Source of the DNA: Craspedostauros australis
Lineage: Eukaryota; Bacillariophyta; Bacillariophyceae; Mastogloiales; Achnanthaceae
Assembly: GCA_026770025.1 (NCBI GenBank)
Contig: JAMXDE010000004.1
Location: 806,001-870,000, forward strand
Direction: 5' to 3'
Length of the DNA stretch: 64,000 nucleotides
The notes under the pieces are model-generated. The model saw nothing but the letters and a program-made list of their open reading frames with translations. It was not told the DNA's origin and searched no databases. Below are positions 54,167 through 64,000 of the stretch, piece by piece. Position 1 is the stretch's first letter, and each line of letters opens with the position of its first letter. The position numbers were made by a program, and so were the translations under genes.

Positions 54167-55282
54167 TCATTTGTCATGTTGCTCAAGCGAGCGTGGCTTC
54201 AGTGATGGAAAAGGAACGACGCGGAGCTCGCAATTCTCGAAGCTTTCTTGGATCATCCAGTCGATGATACCCCAATGGCAGACCACCGCGATGCTCCGTT
54301 CTGGCCGATCACGCAACCACCGGTGCAGTCGGTTCATGCGTAGGTCGAAGTCCGCCTCTGGCTCGCCTGGGCATGCGTAAACCTGCCCGTCTCCATGCGG
54401 TCTCCATTCTTCGTACTTGTTGATCGCTTCCTCCGAGAAAGTGAAATGCCACTGTTCTTGCAGACCAGTCTCGGCATTGCGGTCGTGGTCTTGCTGGAGA
54501 GAATGTCTGTGAGCGTCACTTCGCGACGCCTCCGGCTTGTCTCCAGCTTGAGCGCTCGTCGAGTCTGCAGCCACGGTTTCGAATCCCGTGGTGAAGTCAA
54601 CGTAGCTGTACTGCTTTTCCAGCTCGGATCGCGTCTTGCCTATGTCTGAAACCAGGAACAGCCTCTCTGCTGCTTCTGGGAGCGCCACGATTGGCACGGC
54701 CGATGGAAGCTTCTTCAGGTATGGTAGCATCCCGAGTTCCATCGTCTGCAGGGCCCGTGTTAGAGGGCTGACGACCACGAGATCCAGGCTGAGCAGGCGA
54801 TGCTGATCCTCTTCCGACAGGCCCATCTGAGCAATGTCCGAGAGGCTCTCGTTCAAGCGCTCTGTTTGCTCCAACCCAGTCGGACCGAGGGGCGAGTCGT
54901 AGAACCTCTCCGTATACTCAGGCTCATCTGGGAACACATCTGTGAAGTTCGGCCCTCCGAACTCGAAGCCGTTGAGGTAGTCATTCATGTACGTCCTGCC
55001 ATGTCGGATGAAGATGATGTGTTTGCCGTCATCATCACCGCTGTCATCATCGCTGTCCGTTGATTTCAATGGAAATGAGAAAGTTGTTGGCGATGTTGGA
55101 GATGGTGGCGAAGACGGAGATGAAAGACGCTGTGCCATAGCGGCTCTTTGACGACCAGCACGATCAATGCTTAAACCGACGGTGAAGCCGCCAACGCAGA
55201 TGACGCAATTCAGCACAGCTCCTACGGAAATGGAACCGCGTCCGATCCGTCGCATGGCTGCCCAAGCCACGGTGGTCGGCAT
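54167..55282 (-). CDS. Membrane-anchored histidine-phosphatase (phosphoglycerate-mutase-like) superfamily protein
   Basis: The protein is 371 aa from the ATG at 55282. The frame is open to an ATG at 55537, but the extra stretch contains the translation of a GTGCT-type repeat and looks non-coding. A probable membrane helix lies at about residues 18-40 (SVGAVLNCVICVGGFTVGLSI). After a Ser/Pro linker, the phosphatase core begins with HIIFIRHGRTYMN, where His94 of the RHG motif would be the phosphorylated residue. The second arginine is in VVSPLTRALQTM, the likely acid is in the ALPEAAERLF stretch, and the second histidine is in VVCHWGIIDWM. All expected active-site elements are present, so it is probably active. 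The substrate cannot be read from sequence; sugar phosphates or phosphoproteins are both possible. Confidence 0.78.
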   Translation of the reverse strand: MPTTVAWAAMRRIGRGSISVGAVLNCVICVGGFTVGLSIDRAGRQRAAMAQRLSSPSSPPSPTSPTTFSFPLKSTDSDDDSGDDDGKHIIFIRHGRTYMNDYLNGFEFGGPNFTDVFPDEPEYTERFYDSPLGPTGLEQTERLNESLSDIAQMGLSEEDQHRLLSLDLVVVSPLTRALQTMELGMLPYLKKLPSAVPIVALPEAAERLFLVSDIGKTRSELEKQYSYVDFTTGFETVAADSTSAQAGDKPEASRSDAHRHSLQQDHDRNAETGLQEQWHFTFSEEAINKYEEWRPHGDGQVYACPGEPEADFDLRMNRLHRWLRDRPERSIAVVCHWGIIDWMIQESFENCELRVVPFPSLKPRSLEQHDK

Positions 55283-57641
55283 GAAGATGCTTCTGTCCAG
55301 CTTCCGAGTGAAGCTGAACGCAAGGGTGGCTCCGGACGTGATGGATTTTGTTCTTCGCCTGAATGCGTGTCTGTTGTTGGCATTCGTTGGGCAGCCCTTT
55401 GGCGCTCTTTTTCTGGTGGTGCTGGCGATTCTGTCTTGGTGTTGTGCTGTGTTGTGCTGTGCTGTGCTGAATTGTGTTTTCGTCTTTTGGTGTGGTTTTG
55501 GATTCGTGTGTTGGTTGCGAACGAGTATCTCAGACATGGTTTCGTTCTTACTGCAATTCAACAAGAGCGCCACGAGAGATATACATCAATAAAGATATCA
55601 TACATCACGTCTACGCTACATCAAACAACCAACAAGTACTATGCAACACAAACGCGCAGAAGTACTTTCAAGCTGGTATTACTATTGTTGCTCGAAGGCG
55701 AACACAGTCTTCACAAATCACGCAGAGCGCAAGTGTTCCCCAAAGACGTTATTCGCCATTTTGGTGCCGCTCTTCACCCAGGGAACCGTGAATGCCGGGT
55801 GGTGTCTGACCGGTGGCACTCGTCCAGAGGCCAGGCGCAGCGTCCTGCTCTGCTCTGCGAACTGCTCTGCGAACTGCTCTGATGTACAAGTTATTCGGAT
55901 CGCGCCACAACCGTGACATACCGACAGCGCCGTACGCACGTGTTCGAACTCTTGGTCCTGCATGTCACCAAGCGGACGAACAGGAGGAATGACAGCCGTT
56001 ATGTTCTGTGCCTGCTGTCGTTCACATGATCATGGTTCCAATAACGACATAGTACTGCAGGTTGCGCATGCGAAGCACCAAAGAGAACTCGAGGGAAACT
56101 TGGCCAGCATCGACGGCGGTGCTGCCAATGTTTGCTTGATCGTGTTCCGAGTGCTGTGAAGCCGATCCAAGAGGCAAAGGACGATGAAATTTGTTTTGCA
56201 ATGGCTTGGGCGGGAGCTGTTTCGTTGCCTTGGCTGGAGCTTTCGCAACAAGCCAGCAACGAGGAAATCTTCTCGGTGACAGTCATACCTACACAAGAGT
56301 CTACGAATGAGGTGTACGCATGCATCGAACCAGCCGTACCGGATTGGGATCAGCTGTATTTTAGGAGAACTGTGAAGATGTGGCAGCAATGGCAATTCTG
56401 GGTACGGCGAGCATGGCAAGACTTGTTCAAATTGTTGGTCGCATGCTTCTACAGACGCATCTGTGATTGCTTGCCTGCCGACTTGCATACGAGCACAGGC
56501 GCGGGTGTTTTGGATGAATGCCACGAAGACTGGCAGTCGGGAGAGGAAGCGTGCAGTGTGCGTATCGAGATGTATGACATGTCTCATATTCCGATGCTTT
56601 TCTATGTACGCGCACTCTGCATGTTCGCGCTATGGATAGCAAGGTTTTATGTTGAATTAGAATAGCTGGGGCCCCTCACGCTTCCACTGAACCACAAGAG
56701 ATCGAGCATTTCTGATCATTGGCAATTGATAGATGCGAGAATGGATGGATGGATGGATGGATAACCCCAGTGCGTCATATGATGTCGTGGGCTGATCGCT
56801 TCTGCGACTCTTCTACTGAGACAGTCCGTCATGTTCTCGTGAGAGCTGTCGTTGGCTTTCTTGGTATCGGATGAAGAGCATGCCCGTCGAAGTCTGGAAC
56901 ATAGCCTGTGTTGTGCACGAGCAAGAGCAACAGCACGAGGCATGGTGCAGCACTTGCCTTCGTCTTGCACGAGGTTTCTCGCCGCAATGCATGCTTTCGT
57001 TGTCTCCTGAAACAACGTCGCACTTTCGTTCCCATCCATCAATAGCCGTGATTCTTTCCCGTCGTCACAACATTGCTCGTGCCGGTACCATCTCATCTCC
57101 AAAAACCAACCCTGAAAGCCGCGGCCACAAGTACATGTTGATGCATCTGTCCAAATCTCTCAACCTGCTGTGGCCACTTCCACAGTGCGCCCCCGAGAAA
57201 TAGCTTGATCTCATCTCGGCATACGAGGATGGAGTCGAGTGAACGGTGTTTGAAACTCTCTTTCTCGCGACATGTCAGTGTCAAGACAATGCAATGATGG
57301 ATGTGACCAGAGATGCTGAATTGCCAGGGTTGGACGGACTCCGCTCAGAAGAAATCAACCTGCTGGAAGCGCCCATGCACATCGATAGCTGGAGTTGAAG
57401 CCTGTACAGAGTACGGGTATGCACATCATGAGTGCACCGCGACGACATCGTAGCCCCTGAGGTGACACAAAAGTGTTCTCAGCGCTTGCGCATTGCCCGA
57501 AGCTTCCTGGAGCGGAATCCGTACTCCTGTCGCTACATCTAGAGCTGATGCAGTGCGAAATGACCAAGACTCAGGATCCTCGGAACCTTCGTATCATCTG
57601 TTGACGAAGATACTGCGTGAGATCTGAAGCAAAAGCAAGTG
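55283..57641. other. Intergenic region with one possible small gene
   Basis: A 12-base tandem repeat (CTGCTCTGCGAA) lies at about 55850-55882 and a GATG repeat near 56741-56760. The only protein-like frame is at 56201-56665, listed separately. Confidence 0.4.
56201..56665 (+). CDS. Possible hypothetical protein
   Basis: This frame of 154 aa from an ATG has a mixed composition rich in Trp, Cys and acidic residues (VPDWDQLYFRRTVKMWQQWQFWVRRAWQDL), more protein-like than other intergenic frames, and ends in a hydrophobic stretch (FALWIARFYVELE). No domain is recognised and the opposite strand is open too. It may be chance. Confidence 0.25.
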   Translation: MAWAGAVSLPWLELSQQASNEEIFSVTVIPTQESTNEVYACIEPAVPDWDQLYFRRTVKMWQQWQFWVRRAWQDLFKLLVACFYRRICDCLPADLHTSTGAGVLDECHEDWQSGEEACSVRIEMYDMSHIPMLFYVRALCMFALWIARFYVELE

Positions 57642-59262
57642 TCACCGGCGCTCCGCCTTCGTTCTTGTTGGTTCTGTGGCACTCTTCTTTCGTCTTCTAT
57701 TTTGGATCCCAGCAGAGTCGACGGAGAAGAAGCGTCTCCCTGCGAATGTGGAGGACCAGAGCCGGGCGTCACTCATGGTTGGAGGGACTTGCGAGTCGGA
57801 CTTGCTGGACTTGGCGGGATCTGAGGCTGTTCTCGTGGCTGATGAGGGCCGATATCTTGAGGCTGACGCAGCCGGCAAGAAGTACGTCGCAGACGGCTGT
57901 TGGCCATCTTGTACTAATGAGCTTGGCCTTGGGCTGGGATGAGGAGATCGGCGAGGCTTCGTAGCCATGGGACCTTTCACATCGTTGGGCGCAAGTTCTG
58001 GAGGCCTGTGCAGATCAAAGTCGAATCTTGGACGATTCTGGTGTCGGAGATCGGCGCTGTCAACATATTCATTGACATGATGATGAGGAAGACCTGTCCT
58101 GGCTGCACCGTTCTTGTTGCCTCTGATACTGGCATCATTCAAGCGTGAGCCAGGCGCACGATAATGTCTTCTAGGCGATGGCGTTGATGTTGGATCGAAG
58201 GAAGCATCGTAATGGGTCCGGGGAAGATATTGCTCGTGGTGATTCATGTGAATACCCTGTTCACCCCACTCATATTGACCCGATTGATCGAAGTGATGTC
58301 TTCTCATCGATGGATCGTCGTGGTCGTGGATGCTGTAGTTTTCATGCTCAACGTCATCATGATGCTTGGCTGCTGTTGGACTTGTCCTGCTACTGCGCTT
58401 TCCAAGATTGCCAACTGACATGGGAGATGGTGCAAACGTCGTCCCTGGCACTAGCGGCAACGCTGATGCTATCCTGGTCAGTTTGCTCTTCCGTTTTGCT
58501 TTGAAGCTAGGGCCAAGCAGAGCACCAATGTCGTTGTCGCCGTTGTTGTCGTCATCGTGGTGGGGTGCCCATGCAGACTTGTCAAGATCAGCACCTCCTG
58601 ACTTTTCGAGGGCGTCACTTTCGTCGCAATCACCCACCCCCTTATCCGGTGAGTCGCTCCTCCGCTTCTTCTTGCGCGTGTTTTCCATCGGTGAAAAGGG
58701 CGCACCTGGAGAAGTTTCAATTTTGGGTGGAGTATCGAAGAGTTGGACTTCCAGTTCTGACGTGACTGTGGCTGCTGCCGCAGCCATCCCGGGTGTTGCA
58801 ATTGCCGCAGCTGCTTCATCGTCCTGATTCTCTTGGGCGGACGTAGATGCGCTAAGTTCTTGGCCGGCGCTGTTGGCAACGGATGACGACTTGCGACGCC
58901 CCTTCACTTTCTTCAGCACCATAGTCATGCACAGTTCCTTGTCATGCCTCACGAACAACGGATGACTGTAGTAACCGCTTGCTGGGCCTTTGAGCGCGCG
59001 TTGGAAGCAGTACAGATTTAATTGTCTGATGAACGACTTTCGTTTCGACATGGACGACAGATGACGTGGCATAACCTGCGTCTCGAAACCCTCAGAGTCA
59101 TGGATTTTGAAAGCCGTGCCATCCTCGTTCCACGCGATAATGTGATGGAAACCCTCTGAGTGTGCCGTGCTGAGCAGGTTGTGCAAGCGCAATGGGAAGG
59201 TTGCAGCCTCCGGTGGCAATGCGTCCCGCTGTTGACGTCGCCGTTGGTGTTGTTGTTGGTTT

Positions 59263-59294
<32 letters not shown>

Positions 59295-59384
59295 TTGGTC
59301 TTCATGCTCCTCCTGATGCAGTGGATGATGGTCCTGCTCCTCCTGATCCTGCGAAGTTTGGGACGAAACCCTGTGCCTCTTCAT
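57642..59384 (-). CDS. Heat shock transcription factor family protein (second of two)
   Basis: The protein is 580 aa from the ATG at 59384; the frame is open upstream without an ATG. A poly-Gln run (about 12 Gln from a CAG repeat) and basic residues fill positions 1-60. The HSF DNA-binding domain covers about 63-165: FPLRLHNLLSTA, IIAWNEDGTAFKIHD, PRHLSSMSKRKSFIRQLNLYCFQR and HPLFVRHDKELC. A Lys-rich segment (VKKVKGRRKSSS type, near 168) may be a nuclear signal. As in the first HSF, no clear leucine-heptad region follows; the rest is disordered, Ser/Pro/His/Asp-rich, ending in NRRRKKSATEPTRTKAERR. The two domains differ clearly in sequence, so this is an old duplication or separate members, not a recent tandem copy. 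Confidence 0.87.
59264..59299. repeat. CTG/CAG trinucleotide repeat encoding poly-Gln
   Basis: About 12 glutamine codons lie in the N-terminal part of the second HSF. Pure trinucleotide runs of this type change length readily. Confidence 0.8.
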
Positions 59385-61278
59385 CGCACTGTGCCGTTGG
59401 TAGTGCCGATGGCAGCGCTGTCTTTGTTGATCGGGATTACAACGATGGAAATTGCAATGCCTGCCGACGTCAACGCTGCTGGAGTTCAACAAGGTGTTGC
59501 TCTGATTGTGGGAACGAAGAGAGCTGTACTCCAACGAATGTGTGAGAGTGTTTGTGCCTCCCTCCCGCCCTCGCCCTTCTTCTTCTTTCGTTCTCGAGGT
59601 TGCTCAATCTCACTGACAGGAGAGCTCTGGGCTGACTTCTTCTGGCTTGTTGAGGGAGTGTCTGTTGCAGGGTCTGCAATGTGGCAGTATCGAGTGATAC
59701 TCGTAGTGCGAGCGTACTCCTGCTCCTACTCCTATTCGCACGAATTGTTGGGCTCCTGCTGTCGTCTCAAATCGTATGGTGAGTAGGTGAAGACGACCGG
59801 ATCCTGTTTGGTGGTTAGGTTGATCGTTCCGATCACGCCAGGGCCTGTGCTTGCCCTTTTCGAGTATTCATAAAATAGAGCAGGGCGCAGCAGGGTGCAG
59901 CAGAGTACGGTAGAGCAGCACTCGGCTCGTCCACGCCTGCTTACCAATGCGCGATTTCAAATGTTGTCGAACGAGGTGCCATGTACAGTTGGCAATCGTC
60001 GGTGCGTGGGAGCATGCGCACAAGTGGTGACAGATCGAGGCACCTCTCTGAATCAAGGCGGGGGTCTCTGTCCGAAGTGTGGATGGCGTTTTTGTGTGAA
60101 TGCTGCGCGCTGACAGCAACGGGCGTGACGAAACGTCGAACCAAGCGGGCGACAGCTTTGTTGGGAACTGGGTACGCGATGGACCTTGGTGTCGTTCCGT
60201 TGTGTTCTTCTGATACCCGAATCTGATGGACTTGGTTGACGGGCGAAATCAACAGAGCAGGCGGCGACTGGCATGAAACCTCAAAGAGCACGAGGGTATG
60301 TGCCGTCCGTAGGTCCCAGTATGGCAAGTGGTAGTGTTGTCGTCCGGTTTTTGTTATCTCGTGGAGGTTGGTGTTTGGTGCTGGCGTGCGAGTGTGATTG
60401 TTTGCATGGTATCGTACAAATACTCGCTTGTAGAGCGCTGTACGAGCGAACATGTACAGTAAACACTCACCAGTGCGTGGACAAATACTCCTATGTGAAA
60501 GTGTACGTGCGCATGCGCGTGTGTCTGGCGTGGACGAACTCTGGACTTGTGTTGGTGGCTGTCGCAGCCGAGTGCCTATCCCTTCCAACAATAGCCATTC
60601 AGCCCTGGCTCTGCTTGAAGTTTGCCCCGAAATACAGAATTTAAAATCTCGCCATGCCTCACCCCTTCCACGGCATGGAAGCCTTTTACGACCTATTTGC
60701 CACGCCACAACAATGCCGCTTTCGCAGATGCACCGAAACGTTTATTCAACCTCAATACCAATACATAAGCGAACCTGTTGGACACCTATTTCGACCCATG
60801 TCACACTTCGCAAAATCACAGAAAAACGAGGAGATGTGAGTGCACAGTAACGGGGAGGCGTAAGACTATTGATGCAACCTGCCATGTCACAACGACCAGA
60901 GAAGAGAGCACAAAGAAGCCAATCGCCGCCAATGACAGCAGCAAGCGGCTCCATCCTTCTTCCAGCGACAGTCATGACACAAGAAAAGCGAGCACGATAG
61001 GAGATTCCGTCTCCCCACGGCTATCCGGCTTCTCCACCCACGTTTTTGTGTTGGCAATTATCGCAGACACGAAGTGCTGCGCAAACATTCCACCAGCGTT
61101 TCGCACAATCAGGCGTACACACACGTTCATACTAGCTTCGCATGTACCCATACTTCGTGCTCCTTGTGTGTGAACCTCCTGATGTGTTCTGCATGACGCG
61201 TCACACTGAAGCGAAATTCGGTGTATGAAACAATAGTACCTGACGACGGGTTGGTATTCGTATCCAGAGCACCAATGC

Positions 61279-61421
61279 ATTTTATATCCTAATAATAATA
61301 GAATCTATTCTATTATATATTCTAGAATAGTATGTATACTATGTTGAAAATATTATAGAATAGTAGAATAGGTCGACAGATTGTCCGCTCAGATAGAACA
61401 TAATAATACATAATATAATCA
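61279..61421. repeat. AT-rich island with multiple palindromes
   Basis: This is the most AT-rich stretch of the window. It contains AGAATCTATTCT (61300-61311), TATTCTAGAATA (61318-61329) and ATAGTATGTATACTAT (61327-61342), each an inverted repeat, with overlapping TAGAATAG-type words. Confidence 0.6.
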
Positions 61422-62304
61422 CGCATGCTCATGCCAGGCTCTGCTATACTCGCAGTTGTGGTAGGTAGGATAAAATAGACAAATTGGCCCATGGGAACAT
61501 CGTAGGCGCGAAGGTATTACGCAACCGACGGGAACCGAAAGTGCTGGTCTCCTTCCAAGCGCAATAGCGTGTATATTCAGTGTAGTCCTGTTATGGCGCT
61601 TGTGTGCGCAAATTTGAGCGCACGGATCCAGAGAAGGCACGGTGGTGATAGAAAAGCAGGAGCCGCATTTAGTGGCCAGGAGCGACGGAGAAGGAATCTT
61701 GCGACTCCTGCGACAGGACACGAATATGTGCAACCCCAACTTCTTCCTCCGTCGTCGTGCAGCGTTTGGCGCAACACAAGTGTACTTGCAACACAAGGGC
61801 ACTCCAAAGTCGCTCCAAAGGTCCAGCAGAGAACTTGTCTGGCAACTTGCATTCGTCAGGTGCGATGGATGCTGGCATTGCCTTGAAATCGGCCCAAATC
61901 GTGTGAGAAGAATAGTGCTCTGCTTCGTCTACAGTGCCAAGATACAAGGCAATGGGCAGTGGCGGTCCGCAGAACTTTCATGCTCATGGCTCCACCATAT
62001 TAGAAGGTGTGGCTGCTCATACCATGTATCCCGAGAGTTGAAGGGGCATCGCCGAGCAGGATGGCGGAATGGCTGTGGCGGAAGCAACACTTGCTCCAAT
62101 GCCTGTAGCGCTCCATGGTTCGTTCCCAGCTCTGAGATGTAGGGTGAGTACTCGCATGGTACTCGTGGCGTGCACAAGCGCGTGTGCCATGCGTACATGT
62201 AAAAAGCGTCATGTGAAGCTTGGAATAACACGACTACGAGCAAGGTGGTGCAGCCGACATTGAAACGAAACTTCATTTCTGGGCATCCCGCAATTTCTGA
62301 ACCA

Positions 62305-62335
62305 AGCCAGCACCAAGCCAGCACCAAGCCAGGAC
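62305..62335. repeat. Short tandem repeat, 11-base unit
   Basis: Three near-perfect copies of CACCAAGCCAG in non-coding DNA. A second small repeat (AGAGGATGGC, twice) lies about 100 bases further on. Confidence 0.6.
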
Positions 62336-63391
62336 CGGACAAGACTGGACGACAACCTCACGTTGGCGAGTCGACTGAAGCGGGTGGGATTCAATGAATA
62401 GGGTTTCATGCGTGATGATGATGAAGGCAGAGGATGGCAGAGGATGGCAGAGCAAAAGCACATCAAAATGGGACCTGTTGCGGCGAGTGGGAAACTCAAA
62501 GGCGCCGAAAAACGCGATTCCGGTCCAGAATAGAGCACTTCAATGATGTGAAGTTCTGGAGGTGACACCAAACAAGATTGTGAACGCCAATGATGTGCAC
62601 AATGTGTCCAAATGGGGCGCGCAAAGGATGCATTCTGGCGAATGTGAGAGTGGCGCAGGGAACTGATACTGCGATGGATCAAGAGTTCCTTCTCAGCGAG
62701 GAAAGCAAATGAAGCCAAGAGAGAAAAGCATCGGCACGAGCCAGAGAAGGAGGACGACTGTCATTCAGCATCGTAAAAGCGTAGTATTGTACATTGGCAT
62801 CTGCACGAGTTGGAGGAGGTATCCGTGGGCAACTTGAGACACGCAACCACAAGTATCAGTACGTACGGTACGAGACAGAATGACCACCGCGAGCGATGGG
62901 TGCTTCACATTAGGGTTGCGCCATCTTTCACGTAACGCAGTCGGCAGGATGAAGAGTAACCATGTGTTCCCATCGATTGGGCTCCTTGATGCCATGCTTC
63001 TAACAGCATGCCAGGGGCGCATGATGCGCCAAGAGAGGACTCTCCTCTTGAGTAACAGGATGGACAGCCCTCAACATACCATTGCAATACACTTTTGCTC
63101 TACTCGTACTCGCATCTCCGTGCCGGAATCCAAGATCGTAGCCCAATACCCGTAGCATGAATACTGCTTCTTGTGCGAACAGGAGCACACAGATATCGAT
63201 TCTGCCGTACCATCCATGCGCGGCGCTGTACATGGAATGCCTGATGTTGTCGAGATCCAACACGCGTGCAACGCTATTGTCCGGTGTATTTATTGTTCTA
63301 CCTGTATATGCAGCACTCTGTTCGTACGTGGGAAGGACAGCACTACGCAGTGCTTCGATTCCATTCGATTTGTCCTGGAGCAGACGGGACA

Positions 63392-63988
63392 CTACACCTC
63401 TACAGCTCTGATTTGGCCTTTGCCCTGTTCCTGGTCCACCAAGAAGAATGGCCGCCCTTCGAAGAATGTGGACTTGGCTATTGCCGCCTCTATCTCCGCC
63501 CCAACATCTTCGATGAGCAAATCAGAATCACTCAGTTCTGAGCCGTGTGTGTTGCACACCTCCTCGTAAGATGACACGGGTGCTGCGTCTGCGGTGACGT
63601 CTTCCACGTAGGTTGGTGAAATGATTTCGGATGAGAGCGAAGAGTTTGGGCTGGTTGTAGCGACGCACGCTGAGTCAAACGGTGATGCAAGCCAGTCCTC
63701 TTGCCGCCGCTGCGGCTGCTGCTGCTGCTGCTGGAACTCGCTATCGTGATCTTCTGCAACTTGATCAAAGTTCAGATAAAGTGTGTCCTCGCAAGATCCC
63801 AGGATCGCCTGTATTCTTTCGATCCCTTCGTCTGGCACAGTGTCACTGTGGTCACTGGCATCGCTCAAGAAGGAGGGGCAGATGTATGGCTCTATTGCCG
63901 GGAGATAAGTTGCCTCGCGGAGTGATCTTGCGTAGTGATGTTGTTCGATCGCAGGCCCGAGGCTGACAATGGAGATTCTTCGCATCAT
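63392..63988 (-). CDS. Hypothetical acidic protein, near the window edge
   Basis: The protein is 198 aa from an ATG at 63988, 12 bases from the edge, so upstream exons could be missing. Composition is protein-like and acidic: RIQAILGSCEDTLYLNFDQVAEDHDSEF, a short poly-Gln run, a Ser/Thr-rich middle, then LSDSDLLIEDVGAEIEAAIAKSTFFEG. The last part suggests an amphipathic helix. No domain is recognised. Confidence 0.45.
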   Translation of the reverse strand: MMRRISIVSLGPAIEQHHYARSLREATYLPAIEPYICPSFLSDASDHSDTVPDEGIERIQAILGSCEDTLYLNFDQVAEDHDSEFQQQQQQPQRRQEDWLASPFDSACVATTSPNSSLSSEIISPTYVEDVTADAAPVSSYEEVCNTHGSELSDSDLLIEDVGAEIEAAIAKSTFFEGRPFFLVDQEQGKGQIRAVEV

Positions 63989-64000
63989 GTCCCCTCCCTC

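Larger units (their letters stand above)
59385..63391. other. 4 kb gene-poor region
   Basis: I see no frame with a recognisable domain. A minus frame over 59941-60708 is open but reads as arbitrary sequence. Other features are the AT-rich island at 61279-61421, an 11-base tandem repeat (CACCAAGCCAG, three copies) near 62305-62335, and TACTCGTA at 59698-59705 and 63101-63108. Confidence 0.45.

Noticed and set aside
54570..54590. A tRNA B-box-like GGTTTCGAATCCC
   Set aside because: It lies within the phosphatase coding sequence, with no A box or cloverleaf around it.
55283..55537. N-terminal extension of the phosphatase to an upstream ATG
   Set aside because: The added residues translate a GTGCT-like repeat and polar sequence; the membrane helix right after the ATG at 55282 gives a more natural start.
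59941..60708. 255-codon minus-strand frame
   Set aside because: No domain, no plausible start, arbitrary composition and a neighbouring frame on the other strand of similar quality.

Overview
This window looks like nuclear DNA from a photosynthetic stramenopile, most likely a diatom. The genes are eukaryotic, with GT-AG introns, long low-complexity tails and wide intergenic gaps. Two genes encode heat-shock-factor (HSF) DNA-binding domains, a family that is expanded in diatoms. One small protein begins with a signal peptide that ends in a diatom-style plastid motif (VDA|FSSP). I saw no convincing tRNA, rRNA, transposon or CRISPR array.

Layout from left to right: a BRCT-domain protein (173-1408, +); a secreted choice-of-anchor-A surface protein with strongly C-ending codons (3122-4702, +); a coiled-coil protein (5405-7987, +); a putative plastid-targeted membrane protein (8517-9134, +); a gene-poor 3.2 kb stretch with a cluster of hairpins; a giant ubiquitin-specific protease in three exons (12365-23175, -, about 3255 aa); an F-box-like/WD40 protein (24078-25529, -); a giant low-complexity gene that I join across one intron (26519-37234, +, about 3482 aa); a small two-pass membrane protein (37609-38100, -); a GH125 alpha-mannosidase (38495-40318, -); a coiled-coil protein (40679-43045, -); a DDX3/Ded1 RNA helicase in four exons (44518-47965, +); a first HSF (50002-51876, -) whose reading frame continues past its stop; a membrane-anchored histidine-phosphatase (54167-55282, -); a second HSF (57642-59384, -); and a hypothetical protein at the right edge (63392-63988, -).

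There is no operon-like logic. The nearest thing to a functional neighbourhood is the deubiquitinase beside the F-box/WD40 gene, which is an F-box-type substrate-receptor candidate. Two HSF genes also lie within 8 kb with a phosphatase between them. I worked out splice junctions by hand from donor and acceptor sites and matching phase. They join cleanly for the protease, the helicase and the giant low-complexity gene, but all need transcript support. The introns, at 229-894 nt, are long for a diatom.

The most interesting leads are: a domain present at both ends of the giant protease; a 117-codon in-frame continuation beyond the HSF stop; three ACGTC elements at about helical spacing upstream of the plastid protein; a possible TAF4-like architecture in the giant low-complexity gene; and a cluster of nested hairpins at 10067-10168 with no coding explanation.
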